A DNA stretch of 64,000 nucleotides from Chitinophaga pinensis (GCF_007896845.1 NZ_VOHS01000003.1:1-64000); one strand, 5' to 3'; positions 1 through 9,289 are shown, counted from the stretch's first letter. Notes: generated by a model not told the origin, from the sequence alone. A program made the numbers and translations.

Positions 1-1168
1 TCCTTATCCATCGGCTGCCAAGCGTCCATAAGATGACGCCTACCTGCCTGTTTTTTCCATAGGCAACCAGATCAGGTACATTGATGGCATCCTTCGGATG
101 GGTGATGTCCCAGGTAGACCGGGACCATCCCCATCGAGGATGATGTATTCCAGACCGAATCTGGCTGCAAAGTCGATATAGTATTTATAAGTTTCGTTAT
201 TGATACCGAACGGAAGTCAACACCATAGATATTATTATCATTCCACCAGTCCCACGCCGCTTTCCCGGGTTTAATCCAGTCTGTTTCTTTGAGGATATTC
301 GGTGATGCCAGCTGATAAACAAGGTTGTTTTCGATTAGTTCCTTATCCTCGTTGGCTACCATGATCAACCGCCATGGGAAAGACCGGTTGCCATTCGTTC
401 TCGCAATGTAATCAGCCGTTTCTTCTATTTTGGTCACCCTATCCCTGACCAGACTTTCTTTCAATATTACTTTGGGAAAGCCACTGGTAATCTTATTACT
501 GCCTGTACCAAAGAAAAACAGATTAGAATAATCCAGCAGATCAGCTTCACTGAAAAGCATTTTTGTACCCGAAGATGAAGACATATATAGCGGAAGGCCG
601 CAATGTTGTTCATGTGAAAATGAAGCCAGTGTAGTGTCTTTAAACAGCAACTCGAAATGGGAAAGGAATTGTTGTTTTCCTCTACGCCCCATAACACACG
701 GTTGTTGTCCGGAAACAGATAATCGACGATCTCATTTTTAACATTGATGGAGTCTTTAAAATGTGTTATCCATCTGTAGGCAACTCCATTGTCATAAGCC
801 CGGAAAACAATTGTATGGCCACTTTTGAGATCTATTGTAAGCTCATTGTAAATATCGCTTATCACACTTTGTCTTACAGCAACAAGCGGATGTAGAAGCT
901 CATTTTTAGTAGTACGCTTAGTTGATTTTACACGTTCGTCGAACCCTATGTAAGCGTTGTTTTCTATGTCAATACCTGCTATAGCACGTTGGAGTAAAAT
1001 TTTCTTTCCTTTTGTCAGCCGCCACGACAGACTATCTTTTGTATTGATCTCGATAGTTAAGTTATTATCAGGAGATTTCAGCAGTATAACTGACTGAGGT
1101 AATGCGTTCACTGAAAATAAACTGCATATACATATCAAAAATCCCTTTAAATACTTATGCCGGATCAT
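1..1168 (-). pseudogene. GH97 family alpha-glucosidase (SusB-like), partial and frameshifted
   Basis: The first reading frame (about 1168 down to 670) has a signal peptide followed by the GH97 N-terminal beta-sandwich. The protein continues in other frames with SHFELLFKDTT, then WDWWNDNNIYGVDFR, then a TIM-barrel stretch GINNETYKYYIDFAARFG and EYIILD, then WSRSTWDITHPKDAINVP and VILWT at the window edge. This order matches GH97 glycoside hydrolases, which release glucose or galactose from oligosaccharides in the periplasm. Each frame change is repaired by adding one base: near 667-668 (TT to TTT on the minus strand), 208 (C to CC), 129-132 (GGGG to GGGGG) and 20-21 (TT to TTT). The gene runs off the left edge. 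It is either a decaying pseudogene or an intact gene with sequencing errors. It diverges from the lipoprotein gene at 1339. Confidence 0.8.
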
Positions 1169-1338
1169 GCTAAATAGTTGTGTTTTAAAACGTCAGGTGA
1201 ATCTCGTCTGGTACTTCCAAAAATAGCATCCATTTATACCAGTACTTACCCACATATTAACCGATGAAAGACGGAAATTAACTTACTGCAGATATGGTTA
1301 ATAACAGGTGAATATCTGCGCAGGCTTAGTTAAATACA

Positions 1339-2777
1339 ATGAAATGCCGACTTATTATGAGGGGTATTTTAGTATTCATTAACCCAACTAAAGATGACAA
1401 ATTTATCTGCTGTCTCACTGTAGCAATCAGTACACTTTTTTATTCCTGTGCTAAAAAGAATATGGCTGAACCATTGGCATCGGTTAAGCGGCTTGCTCCT
1501 GTGAAAAAGTATATATTCCGAAAGTGATCTGGAATGTACCCAATAACAATGATTATAATAATGACGCCAGTCTTTATAGCAACCAGCGACGGGTAGAATC
1601 GGCGGATTTCGTTGCATTCTGGGCGAAGGATTTTGGCGCTACTCCGGCTGCTAACACTGATCCTGCAAAGCGATTTGATATTACACAGATCCTGAATGAG
1701 TGTGAACGCTTTTTCCAGTACTATGCGGATACGCTGAAATTTGTTGATAAAGGCAGGTCTGTTTCAGATAGTCTGAAGGCACTGATATATGTTACTAATT
1801 CTACTGATGGCACTGCATATGGAGGCGGTGCCGAGAATAAGGTAGGCATACTGTGGGTAACGCCTCCCCGCATTAATACCTATCCGTTTGGCGCCGTTGC
1901 GCATGAGTTAGGACACGTATTCCAGTATTATGTACAGTCGGACGGGAATTGGGGCTATTCCAGTTCTCCGCAGGGAAGTAATGGTCAGACGATATTTGAA
2001 ATGACTTCGCAGTATATGCTCTGGCAGGTATATCCGCAATGGCTGACTTTTGAGAATTATCATTTACAGGCATTCATGAAGTATACCAACTATGCATTTC
2101 TGCATGAGATCAACCAATACCACTCTCCTTTTGTATTGGAGTACTGGTCAGATAAACGGGGAAAGGATTTTGTTGCGAAATTATGGAAAGGCGCCACGCG
2201 TGGAGAAGATGCGGTGACAACTTATAAGCGGCTTACCCAGATTAGTCAACAGACATTCAATGATGAACTGTTTGATGCATACAGAAAATTTATCACATGG
2301 GATATACCAAGGATCAGGAGCGTGGCCGCTCAGTATGCGAATCAGCATATTTCCAAGCTCAATGCTGCTGCGAACGGCTGGTATACGATCAGTCCGGATG
2401 TATGTCCGCAGAACTATGGATATAACGCTATCAGATTAAATGTACCTGCAGCCGGTACGACTGTTCGTTTACAGTTTAGAGGCATTGCCGGACAGACGGG
2501 ATTCAGAAGTATTAAAATTGATAAAGCCGGATGGCGATATGGATTTGTGGCAGTGAAAACAGATGGCAGCCGTGTTTATGGGAGTACTTATAGTAATGCC
2601 AACGGAGAGGTCAATTATACTGTTCCCGCCAATACTGCTTTCCTGTGGTTAGTGGTAAGCGGTGCGCCTTCTGAGCACTGGGAACATTTAAATGATAATA
2701 ATGATAGCAATGATGAACAATGGCCTTATCAGATAAAGCTGGAAGGAACGACTATCAATAGCAGTTTTATTCAGTAA
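1339..2777 (+). pseudogene. secreted lipoprotein with HELGH metallopeptidase-like motif (DUF6055-like), frameshifted
   Basis: Two overlapping frames make one protein. The first (1339-1527) carries a lipoprotein signal ending in LFYSC. The second (open from before 1524 to 2777) carries the mature domain. Adding one A to the five-A run at 1504-1508 joins them as VKKVYIPKVIWNVPN. A second missing A in the run at 1399-1401 would allow a cleaner start at the ATG at 1394, reading MTKFICCLTVAISTLFYSC. The mature part has HELGHVFQYYV near residue 130 of the second frame, a zincin-like metal site, then a helical region and a C-terminal beta-rich domain. It resembles DUF6055-type secreted proteins, so an extracellular peptidase-like role is possible but unproven. 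If the second frame is translated alone it would start at GTG 1524 and lack any export signal. Confidence 0.65.
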
Positions 2778-2795
2778 CTTGTTATTAGTAATCAG

Positions 2796-2872
2796 TAGTC
2801 TGACTATACTCATCTTACGCTAATGCTACGTTTTAAACGTAGCATTAGCGTAAGATGAGTATAGTCAGACTA
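2796..2872. terminator. very long perfect inverted repeat between convergent genes
   Basis: Arms 2796-2833 and 2835-2872 are perfectly complementary over 38 bp and are separated by one base. The element fills the gap between two convergent genes (stops at 2777 and 2877). Neither strand has a good T-run after it. It probably stops transcription from both sides, but its length is far beyond an ordinary intrinsic terminator. Confidence 0.75.
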
Positions 2873-2876
2873 TATC

Positions 2877-3263
2877 TTAAGCCTTCTCATATGTGGCAGG
2901 ATATAATTTCCTGAACATAACGTAGGTTACAGATAAAACGGTAAATGCAATGATTGCATCAATTGTTGCTGCGAAATTAAGTACAGCCAGTTTGGAGAAG
3001 AATGCAAAAGTAATGTCGAAGAACATGCCTGCAAATACCCATTCTTTCAGTCGGAGCAGTTTCTCTGGCGTTAATAGCACGACAACACCGGCGATCTTGG
3101 CAACGCCCAGAATATAGATGAAATGTGGAGGATAACCCAGTTGTACGGTGATGTCCCATACGATCGGGTTGTGAGTTAATTCAAAGAAGCCGCTTGCCCC
3201 GAACCATAAAGACATGAATACTGCACCTATCCAATAAATTAATCTTGTTGTTTTTGCGTTCAT
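2877..3263 (-). CDS. DoxX-like family membrane protein
   Basis: The protein is small (128 residues from the chosen start), with four predicted membrane helices and the DoxX-like pattern: WIGAVFMSLWFGASGFFEL in helix 1, then LGYPPHFIYILGVAKIAGVVVLL and a later pair of helices. DoxX-like proteins are inner-membrane proteins of mostly unknown role, some linked to redox or sulfur metabolism. The reading frame extends upstream to 3311, but the leading 16 residues are polar and unlike the family, so I chose the ATG at 3261-3263, which begins MNAKTTRLIYWIG. It lies downstream of the AraC regulator at 3513-4355 but is separated from it by two terminators, so it is probably its own unit. Confidence 0.8.
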   Translation of the reverse strand: MNAKTTRLIYWIGAVFMSLWFGASGFFELTHNPIVWDITVQLGYPPHFIYILGVAKIAGVVVLLTPEKLLRLKEWVFAGMFFDITFAFFSKLAVLNFAATIDAIIAFTVLSVTYVMFRKLYPATYEKA

Positions 3264-3423
3264 GGTATTGTTGGTTTTAGTTGTTTTGTGTAATTGTTTG
3301 TTTGATGACACAAAGATGTTCTAAAACCCATGGCCGGCACAGTAGTATCTGTTGAGGTGGACAAATGAGGTGGGCGACCAGACAATCCGGTACGTCAACG
3401 TATATAGTACAGCTACCCGGATA

Positions 3424-3452
3424 TAAAAAACCCACGGTATTATACCGCGGGT
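3424..3452 (-). terminator. intrinsic terminator, second of a tandem pair
   Basis: Arms 3430-3439 and 3443-3452 form a 10-bp stem on the minus strand (one G-U pair) with a 3-base loop, followed on that strand by a run of six T. It lies downstream of the AraC gene and behind a first terminator. Confidence 0.75.
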
Positions 3453-3473
3453 CTGACTTAAAATAAACACAAC

Positions 3474-3505
3474 CAAAAAGGCAGGCCAGCTTTCGCCGGC
3501 CTGCC
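3474..3505 (-). terminator. intrinsic terminator of the AraC gene with a GAAA loop
   Basis: On the minus strand this is an 11-bp G+C-rich stem (arms 3480-3490 and 3495-3505) closed by a GAAA tetraloop and followed by five T. It begins 8 bases after the AraC stop codon. Confidence 0.85.
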
Positions 3506-3512
3506 CGATCTG

Positions 3513-4355
3513 CTATACAGCCAAAACTTTTTCCTGTCGTTTCTTAAACTCCGAGAAATTGTAGCCTGTCTCTTTCTTGAATAACTTGCTGAAGTAGCAG
3601 ATATCCGTGAACCCTAAATCCCATGCGACTTCTTTCATGCTGGCGTCTGAATACGCAGCATATCGCTTGGCTTCAAGTATTACACGTTGGCGGATATGGT
3701 GACCAGCGGTATACCCCGTGGCCTTCTTTATAGCTTCGTTCAGGTAACTGGGAGTAACGCACATTTGCTCTGCGAATTCAGACACTTTCTTGTATGTTCT
3801 GAAGTTCTGGTCTACCAGCTGAATAAAACGTTTCGCCTGTCTGACGTTATGATGTTGCTGGGTCACCGGTTGCTGACTGTGCGACTGGCGGGACATATGT
3901 ATGAATAGTATGTTGAGATAACGACTCAGAATATCCGGGCTGTAGAGCTGCTGATGACTGAACTCCTGAATGAGTTTGTCCATGATGGATTGCATCTCCT
4001 GACGGATTTCCTGACTGTATCTGATATTAGCGGATTGTATGAGGACCAGAAGCAGATCTGCATGATATACTGAGTTATACTCCTGGAGGAAGAGTTCATT
4101 GAAACGGATGATGTAACCGGCTGAATCGTCATCATCATCAATAGAAAAATGATGTGTCTGATTAGGCATGATACAGAATATCTGATCGCCCTCAGGAGAA
4201 TAAGTTTGCATGTCAACTTTTAGAAAACTGTTGCCAGATACGGTCCAGATAATTTCTATAAGGTCATGAGCATGTGGGGTATTACCGTTGAATTCACGGT
4301 TATTGCTGATCTGTTCGAATGTATAGATTTCAAAGAATGGTTTCGCGGTGGTCAT
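3513..4355 (-). CDS. AraC family transcriptional regulator
   Basis: This 280-residue regulator has a cupin-like N-terminal sensing domain (about residues 20-110, with NTPHAHDLIEIIW and MPNQTHHF) and a C-terminal AraC double helix-turn-helix (about 175-275, with CVTPSYLNEAIKKATG and the second-helix signature GFTDICYFSKLFKKETG). AraC proteins activate or repress nearby genes in response to a small ligand. No substrate can be read from the sequence. Candidate targets are the downstream DoxX-like gene or the DsbA-like gene just upstream (4390-4929), which lies 34 bp away in the same orientation. The start ATG at 4353-4355 gives full domain coverage. Two stacked terminators follow the stop. Confidence 0.9.
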   Translation of the reverse strand: MTTAKPFFEIYTFEQISNNREFNGNTPHAHDLIEIIWTVSGNSFLKVDMQTYSPEGDQIFCIMPNQTHHFSIDDDDDSAGYIIRFNELFLQEYNSVYHADLLLVLIQSANIRYSQEIRQEMQSIMDKLIQEFSHQQLYSPDILSRYLNILFIHMSRQSHSQQPVTQQHHNVRQAKRFIQLVDQNFRTYKKVSEFAEQMCVTPSYLNEAIKKATGYTAGHHIRQRVILEAKRYAAYSDASMKEVAWDLGFTDICYFSKLFKKETGYNFSEFKKRQEKVLAV

Positions 4356-4389
4356 AACATCAGTATTTGAGCGTTAAGGAGGAGGATTT

Positions 4390-4929
4390 TTAGAATGCCA
4401 TTTCTTTCAGTGTGATGGCGTAGCGACAAGTCTTATATAGGCTGGCATAGTGAAGATGCCCGTTGTATTTTTTGCCATTGATGAAGATCGTAGGAGCAGT
4501 ATCTACACCACTGCGTTTTGCACCTTCATAGTCATTGATGATTTTATGAAATACTTCCCGGTGCTTTCTGCCTTCTTCGAAGAAAGCCATATCCACACCA
4601 ACGGCAGATGCGAGATAAGGAAATATACTGCGTGATAAGCGTGATTGGTTTTCGATGATAATATCATGCATTTCCCAGAACTTATTGTATTTGGCAGCTA
4701 TTTCTGTGGCGATGGCTGCATCCAGTGACAGCGGATGTTTATCAGGTGCCGGATAGTGCCGGAATACAAATTTCAGTTCATTACCCATGATGCTGCGAAG
4801 GTGTTGGATCGCTGGATATATAGAAGCGCAGGTTGTATTATGCAGATCAGCGTACATCACCAACTCAACAGGGGCAAATGGATCTCCCTGATAGTGATCG
4901 CGAGCGGCGTTAAATATAGGACGTAGCAT
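4390..4929 (-). CDS. DsbA-like thioredoxin-fold protein with degenerate active site
   Basis: The 179-residue protein matches the DsbA/Thioredoxin_4 family found alone or fused to NhaA antiporters: RDHYQGDPFAPVELVMYADL, FRHYPAPDKHP, KFWEMHDIIIENQ and the cis-proline motif GVDTAPTIFING (Pro146). In the family the strand after the first D ends in CPxC. Here the same position reads NTTC (residues 31-34), so the nucleophilic first cysteine is missing and only the second remains. The protein therefore cannot be a normal dithiol oxidase or isomerase. It may act as a glutathione-linked or binding-only thioredoxin fold. There is no signal peptide, so it is probably cytoplasmic. It could be co-transcribed with the AraC gene 34 bp downstream. 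Confidence 0.8.
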   Translation of the reverse strand: MLRPIFNAARDHYQGDPFAPVELVMYADLHNTTCASIYPAIQHLRSIMGNELKFVFRHYPAPDKHPLSLDAAIATEIAAKYNKFWEMHDIIIENQSRLSRSIFPYLASAVGVDMAFFEEGRKHREVFHKIINDYEGAKRSGVDTAPTIFINGKKYNGHLHYASLYKTCRYAITLKEMAF

Positions 4930-5065
4930 ATGGGTCGCTTTAGATTTTAGTGAATTAATTGCTTGCTGTAAGTGTTGATATAAAACTACTTTAAATGAAA
5001 GGCGAAGGGAAGTGTCGTTCGCTAAACAGGCAAAAACTGTCGCTGTCGGAGGAAACTTAAGGGCA

Positions 5066-5096
5066 CAAAAAAAGAGCAGTAGTGAGCTGCTCTTTT
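5066..5096 (-). terminator. intrinsic terminator of the histidine kinase gene
   Basis: Stem arms 5070-5079 and 5087-5096 (10 bp, AAAAGAGCAG type) are followed on the minus strand by a run of T. It sits just after the histidine kinase stop codon at 5114. Confidence 0.85.
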
Positions 5097-5113
5097 AAAT
5101 GACTGGGTTAACA

Positions 5114-7309
5114 TTACACCTGTGAGTAAAAATCTTCTGCCTCCTTTATTGCATTGTCTGTAAATGATTGCAACAGATCAATATGAAGCTGTAATGGTGG
5201 AGTGATGACTGGTGCTGATTCCAGCTCATCCAATGTGGGAGATAGGCGCTCTGTCAGCCCCATAATAGAAATGGTGGTTTTCAGATTGTGTGCCGTACTT
5301 CTTAATGTTGTGATGTCGTTGTTGTCAAATGCGTTTTGTAACTGTGCCAGTTCAAGTGGCATTGCGTCAATAAACTGTCTGGTTACTTTCTTCTCATAGA
5401 CCTTATTGCCCTGACTGATCTCTTTCATGTAATCCAGATTGATATATTGATAAGCTGGTACTGCTAAAGGAACAACCGGTGCCGGTTTATCCTGTCTGAC
5501 ATTGGAGATGGCAGCAAAGCGATTGATCAGCTGATAGAGTTCTTTTTCATTGATGGGCTTGGAGATGTATTCATTCATCCCGTTGCTCAGGCATTTTTCC
5601 CTTTCTCCTGCAAGTGCATGCGCAGTCATAGCGACTATCGGCACTTCCAGTTTCATCTCTTTACGGATGACGCGGGTGGCGGTATAGCCATCCATCTCCG
5701 GCATCTGGATATCCATTAATATCAGGTCATACCGGTTCTTTTTCAGATAGTCAATTGCCTCCATTCCATTACCTGCCATATCAAAAGGAAGCTCCCATTC
5801 TGTAAACAGATGTTTCATCAGACTGCGGTTCATCTCATTATCATCTACAACCAGTATTTTGACGTCATTGTTGTTGGTGATTCTGAACTGACTGATATCT
5901 ATGCTATCCGGTATCGGCATTTGTCTGGATGCAATGGCATAAGGAATGAAGAACCGGAATGTAGTGCCTTTACCGGGTTCACTTTCAACGCTGATATCTC
6001 CCCCTTGTAATATAACCAGATCTTTTACGATAGAAAGTCCCAGCCCCGTACCACCATATTTTCTGGTGATAGAATCTTCCGCCTGATTGAAACGGTCGAA
6101 GATAGAGGCCAGTTTATTTGGCTCAATGCCGATGCCTGTATCTGTGATGGCGAATGCCAGTTGAATAATATTACCATCGCTTTGTCTGTTGCTGACAGAA
6201 ACGACGATACTGCCCTTTTCAGTGAACTTTAAGGCGTTCCCGATCAGATTTACCAGTACCTGCGTCAGACGGGTAGCATCTCCGATAAGTGTATCGGGTA
6301 CATCGGAAGCAATCTCCCCTTGTAATAAGAGTTTCTTTTCCTTTACTTTTTCGCTGAATAGTGTCTGTATAGAATGTAGCAATCCGCGTACACTGAATGG
6401 ATTGGATTCTATTCTGACCATACCGGCTTCGATTTTGGAGAGGTCCAGTATGTCGTTGATGATCGTCAGCAGATTTTCTCCTGCCTTCTGGATAGACCCG
6501 ACAAACTCAGTAGAAGAGTCATCCAGTTTTCTGGATTTTAAGAGGTTTGTAAAGCCCAGAATGGCATTCAGAGGTGTCCGGATCTCATGACTCATATTGG
6601 TCATGAAGTTCTCCTTGATCATGGCTACCTCACGGATCTTCTTTTCGGATCTGTCCAGCTCCAGTATCAGCTGTTGCTGTCTGCGGATTCTGCTCATCAC
6701 AAACCAAAGCATACCGGCTGCTGTCATGAGGATGAGGCAAATCAGGATAATGCCCCAATTTCTTGCCCTTCTGCTGCTTTCATTGATGCTATTGCTTAGT
6801 TCCGTCATCACGTGCTGACGGCTATCGTAGATTTTTCTGGTCACAGAACTGATCTCATTAGAGATCTCTCTGGCACGTGGATTGGCGATCAGACTGGTAT
6901 CGTCCATTCTGCCGGTACGGAAAAATTCATGCATCAACTGGTTCTTGTTGTGCAATTTCAGCCCTGCGAGGTATTGCAGGCGTTCTATATACATGACGGC
7001 ACTATCGTCCGTATTCATCTCCTTCAGAGTATCGACAAACGCTTCTACCTCATTAATTTTGGCGTCTACCCCTTCAATATGGGAAGTATCGTCAGTGGCT
7101 ATCGCAGCCCTGATTCTCGATTCCACCCAGATGATATCCCGTTCGAGTTCCCGCAGCTTATTGCCTGCCTGAAGTTCCCGCAGGAGCTTCTGATTACCTT
7201 TGATCAGCTGATCAATGTTTTTGGAGGAATTATACTGTATAAAAGCCAGTATAAGCGTACCAATCAGGAACGCGGTAAGGATCAGGTATGTAAAGCGGTT
7301 GTTATTCAT
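5114..7309 (-). CDS. hybrid sensor histidine kinase with receiver and Hpt domains
   Basis: The 731-residue membrane kinase has, in order: a membrane helix (about 8-27), a periplasmic helical sensor of CHASE3 type (30-180), a second helix (185-206), a HisKA domain with SHEIRTPLNA (His241), an HATPase with NALKF, DTGIG and GGTGLGLSI (345-455), a receiver domain with VVDDNEMN and LMDIQMPEMDGY (phospho-acceptor Asp533, Lys584), and a C-terminal Hpt domain with AHNLKTTI (His674). It has every element for a His-Asp-His relay in one chain, which could end on the LytTR regulator encoded just upstream, 97 bp away in the same direction. The signal is not identifiable. Its own terminator follows the stop. 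Confidence 0.95.
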   Translation of the reverse strand: MNNNRFTYLILTAFLIGTLILAFIQYNSSKNIDQLIKGNQKLLRELQAGNKLRELERDIIWVESRIRAAIATDDTSHIEGVDAKINEVEAFVDTLKEMNTDDSAVMYIERLQYLAGLKLHNKNQLMHEFFRTGRMDDTSLIANPRAREISNEISSVTRKIYDSRQHVMTELSNSINESSRRARNWGIILICLILMTAAGMLWFVMSRIRRQQQLILELDRSEKKIREVAMIKENFMTNMSHEIRTPLNAILGFTNLLKSRKLDDSSTEFVGSIQKAGENLLTIINDILDLSKIEAGMVRIESNPFSVRGLLHSIQTLFSEKVKEKKLLLQGEIASDVPDTLIGDATRLTQVLVNLIGNALKFTEKGSIVVSVSNRQSDGNIIQLAFAITDTGIGIEPNKLASIFDRFNQAEDSITRKYGGTGLGLSIVKDLVILQGGDISVESEPGKGTTFRFFIPYAIASRQMPIPDSIDISQFRITNNNDVKILVVDDNEMNRSLMKHLFTEWELPFDMAGNGMEAIDYLKKNRYDLILMDIQMPEMDGYTATRVIRKEMKLEVPIVAMTAHALAGEREKCLSNGMNEYISKPINEKELYQLINRFAAISNVRQDKPAPVVPLAVPAYQYINLDYMKEISQGNKVYEKKVTRQFIDAMPLELAQLQNAFDNNDITTLRSTAHNLKTTISIMGLTERLSPTLDELESAPVITPPLQLHIDLLQSFTDNAIKEAEDFYSQV

Positions 7310-7339
7310 GTCAATCCGTAAAAGTCATATACCAGGAGC

Positions 7340-7369
7340 GCCCTGTCGGGCAGCTTTCGCCAGACAGGC
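7340..7369 (-). other. intercistronic stem-loop with GAAA loop
   Basis: On the minus strand the gap between the LytTR and kinase genes contains arms 7340-7347 and 7363-7369 enclosing a GGC-GAAA-GCT core like that of the terminator at 3474-3505. No T-run follows, so it may be an RNA-stability element or weak attenuator. Confidence 0.45.
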
Positions 7370-7406
7370 AAAATCGGTCGCCGGGACCCCTATTCGATTA
7401 GTTGGG

Positions 7407-8102
7407 TCACAGTACGTTCATGCGCTTATTAAGCGCCTTACGGTAGGCATCTGCTACCGGCAGACTCTTCTCCCCTATGAGAACGGCTCCGTCCTGCAGG
7501 GTGTCTATTTTGTCAATTGCCACCATATAGGAACGGTGTATTCTCAGGAAACGGGACGCCGGCAGGCGTTCTTCCAGAGAACGTAAAGATGTATGTACGG
7601 CAAAGAACTTCTTGGCAGTGAATAACTTAACATAATCCCCCATCGCCTCGGCATAGAGGATTTCCTCCAGTTTCAGTCTTCTGACAATGTTAGAATCCCG
7701 GATGAAGATAAATTCATCATTCTCCCAACGGATCTCTTCTTTATTACTTTCAACTACCTGTCTGGCTTTTTCTATTGCCTGCAGGAATCTGCCCGGAGTG
7801 ATGGGTTTGACGAGATAGTCGGCTACATTTAGTTCGAATGCCTCTACCGCGTACTCTTTTTTGGAAGTAGTAAAGATGATCACAGGTTTTTTATTACCCA
7901 TGTTCTTAATCAGTTCGAGTCCGGACATTCCCGGCATTTCTATGTCCAGTAAGAGCAGGTCTACACTATTGTCCTGAAGATAGTTATAGGCATCAATGGC
8001 ATTTCCGCACTCACAGGCAACAACAACGCCTTTGATCTGGCTGGTTAGTTCCAGCAATGTGCTTCGTGCGATGGCATTGTCGTCAATAATAAGTGTGATC
8101 AT
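7407..8102 (-). CDS. LytTR family response regulator
   Basis: The 231-residue response regulator has a receiver domain (residues 1-115; acidic IIDDN, phospho-acceptor Asp53 in LLLLDIEMPGMSG, Lys99 in DYLVKP) and a LytTR DNA-binding domain (about 125-231, with FIRDSNIVRRLKLEEILYAE and RFLRIHRSYMVAIDKI). LytTR proteins bind direct repeats upstream of targets. It is the first gene of an apparent two-gene unit with the hybrid kinase at 5114-7309, the likely phosphate donor. Confidence 0.95.
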   Translation of the reverse strand: MITLIIDDNAIARSTLLELTSQIKGVVVACECGNAIDAYNYLQDNSVDLLLLDIEMPGMSGLELIKNMGNKKPVIIFTTSKKEYAVEAFELNVADYLVKPITPGRFLQAIEKARQVVESNKEEIRWENDEFIFIRDSNIVRRLKLEEILYAEAMGDYVKLFTAKKFFAVHTSLRSLEERLPASRFLRIHRSYMVAIDKIDTLQDGAVLIGEKSLPVADAYRKALNKRMNVL

Positions 8103-8480
8103 ATAGGTTGCTAATGCTGATTTGATTTATATAGTGTGTCTTTGATAAGTGAATTTTGTGCCAATAGATAACTATTTGATTGTGAATAATATGGAGTTTG
8201 GTTCCATGTGACGATTGGCGAAATATCGTTAATCCACAAAGAGAATAGTTATTTTATGATCGTTAAGCAGTGTAATAAGGCCCCGCTATAGTTCATTACA
8301 GGTTGATCCGCATATCTTTAGAGACGTCGGCAATGGGACAAAAGACAGCACAATTTTAATACAAAATAAGCTAAAGTCAGCATTCGTTCTACGCTGATCA
8401 CAGGTAGAATTCGATAATAAGCAGGAATAGGAGCGAATAACGTGGAAAACAGGGATAAAGAAAAGTTCATTGTAGAACGT
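8103..8480. other. intergenic region with no recognised gene
   Basis: About 380 bp upstream of the LytTR gene. I see no convincing ORF, RNA or repeat. It should hold the promoter of the two-component operon, but I could not place it with confidence. Confidence 0.5.
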
Positions 8481-8678
8481 CTAATCATCCCGCACGATCG
8501 CAGGTAAAGTTGCTCCTCCCCTTGTGATCTTCACGTTAACGTTATCAACAAGATCTGCCTCCCCGGACATTCTTGTTGTAGCCATCACAGTTTTTTGAAA
8601 AACGAGGATGTGTGCTGTGTTGGTAATATCTTTCCGTCTTGCTTCTGCAATGTCCATCAGGACGCTTACATGAATCAT
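8481..8678 (-). CDS. small hypothetical protein
   Basis: A 65-residue ORF with an ATG start begins 11 bp after the stop of the RNase H-like gene on the same strand. The product is mixed polar and hydrophobic (starts MIHVSVLMDIAEARRKD, ends LPAIVRDD) with no signal peptide, membrane helix or motif I recognise. The tight spacing after the upstream gene favours a real co-transcribed gene. Its small size means chance cannot be excluded. Confidence 0.4.
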   Translation of the reverse strand: MIHVSVLMDIAEARRKDITNTAHILVFQKTVMATTRMSGEADLVDNVNVKITRGGATLPAIVRDD

Positions 8679-8689
8679 ATGATCTGATT

Positions 8690-9175
8690 TTAATGTACGA
8701 TTTTATTTGCGCAGGAGGTACTTGCGAAGGCGTGAGGTTTTGCCCGAAAGGTAAAACCCATTCCCATGATGTACCCCATTGCTTCTTTCAATGCATCATT
8801 ACTCCTGAAGTTCGGATTGGTGTTGATGTCAGCATGTACTTCCATATCCACATTGTATGCTGTGAAAATGTTGCATAATGAGTAAGCCACTTCAATACTT
8901 CTGCCCACTTCTTCCAGCATCCTTTCTTTGATGCTCATTTTTCGTTGTGTACTGAAGTTGTGGATGTACATGAATCCTCCTTTACCTTTCCGGAGAAAAA
9001 CGATAACGGTAGCGAATTCAGTGATTCGTCCCTTTACCTGGCTATCAGTACCGATACACACTTTGAGATCATTACCTGCTGCTCTTTCAGTGATCAGCAT
9101 TTCAGTGATTTCATCTGCTATAGGCCGTTGTATTTCGTCGCCGTTAAGCCGTCTCCATTTGTTGATGTGTTGCAT
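8690..9175 (-). CDS. RNase H-fold protein, YkuK/DUF458 family
   Basis: From the ATG at 9173-9175 the protein has 161 residues. The frame is open to 9247, but those extra residues translate the tRNA-His gene and are unlikely. It shows the YkuK pattern: WRRLNGDEIQRPI at the start, VCIGTDSQVKG (Asp44), LEEVGRSIEVAY (Glu88/89) and MEVHADINTNPNFRSN (Asp116), an arrangement of acidic residues expected for an RNase H-like metal site. The substrate of this family is not established; a nuclease role on RNA or RNA-DNA hybrids is inferred from the fold. It follows three tRNA genes on the same strand and faces the RlaP nucleotidyltransferase gene, which suggests an RNA-processing context. Confidence 0.8.
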   Translation of the reverse strand: MQHINKWRRLNGDEIQRPIADEITEMLITERAAGNDLKVCIGTDSQVKGRITEFATVIVFLRKGKGGFMYIHNFSTQRKMSIKERMLEEVGRSIEVAYSLCNIFTAYNVDMEVHADINTNPNFRSNDALKEAMGYIMGMGFTFRAKPHAFASTSCANKIVH

Positions 9176-9209
9176 TGCTATGTCATATTTATTACTAATA
9201 ATTTTTGTG

Positions 9210-9280
9210 GGTGTCAGGGGGACTCGAACCCTCATCTCCCGATTCACATTCGGGTATTCTGCCCTTGAATTACTGACACC
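9210..9280 (-). tRNA. tRNA-His (anticodon GTG)
   Basis: On the minus strand the ends pair as GGTGTCAG with CTGACACC, which includes the extra G-1:C73 pair typical of tRNA-His. The anticodon stem is CCCGA/TCGGG with loop ATGTGAA (anticodon GTG at 9245-9247). The T loop is TTCGAGT. It is compact (71 nt), with a 7-base D loop, and the T stem has only four clean pairs in a C-run, so a lost C is possible. CCA is not encoded. Confidence 0.8.
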
Positions 9281-9289
9281 GTTTATATG

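Noticed and set aside
9176..9247. N-terminal extension of the YkuK-like protein
   Set aside because: Those codons are part of the tRNA-His gene.
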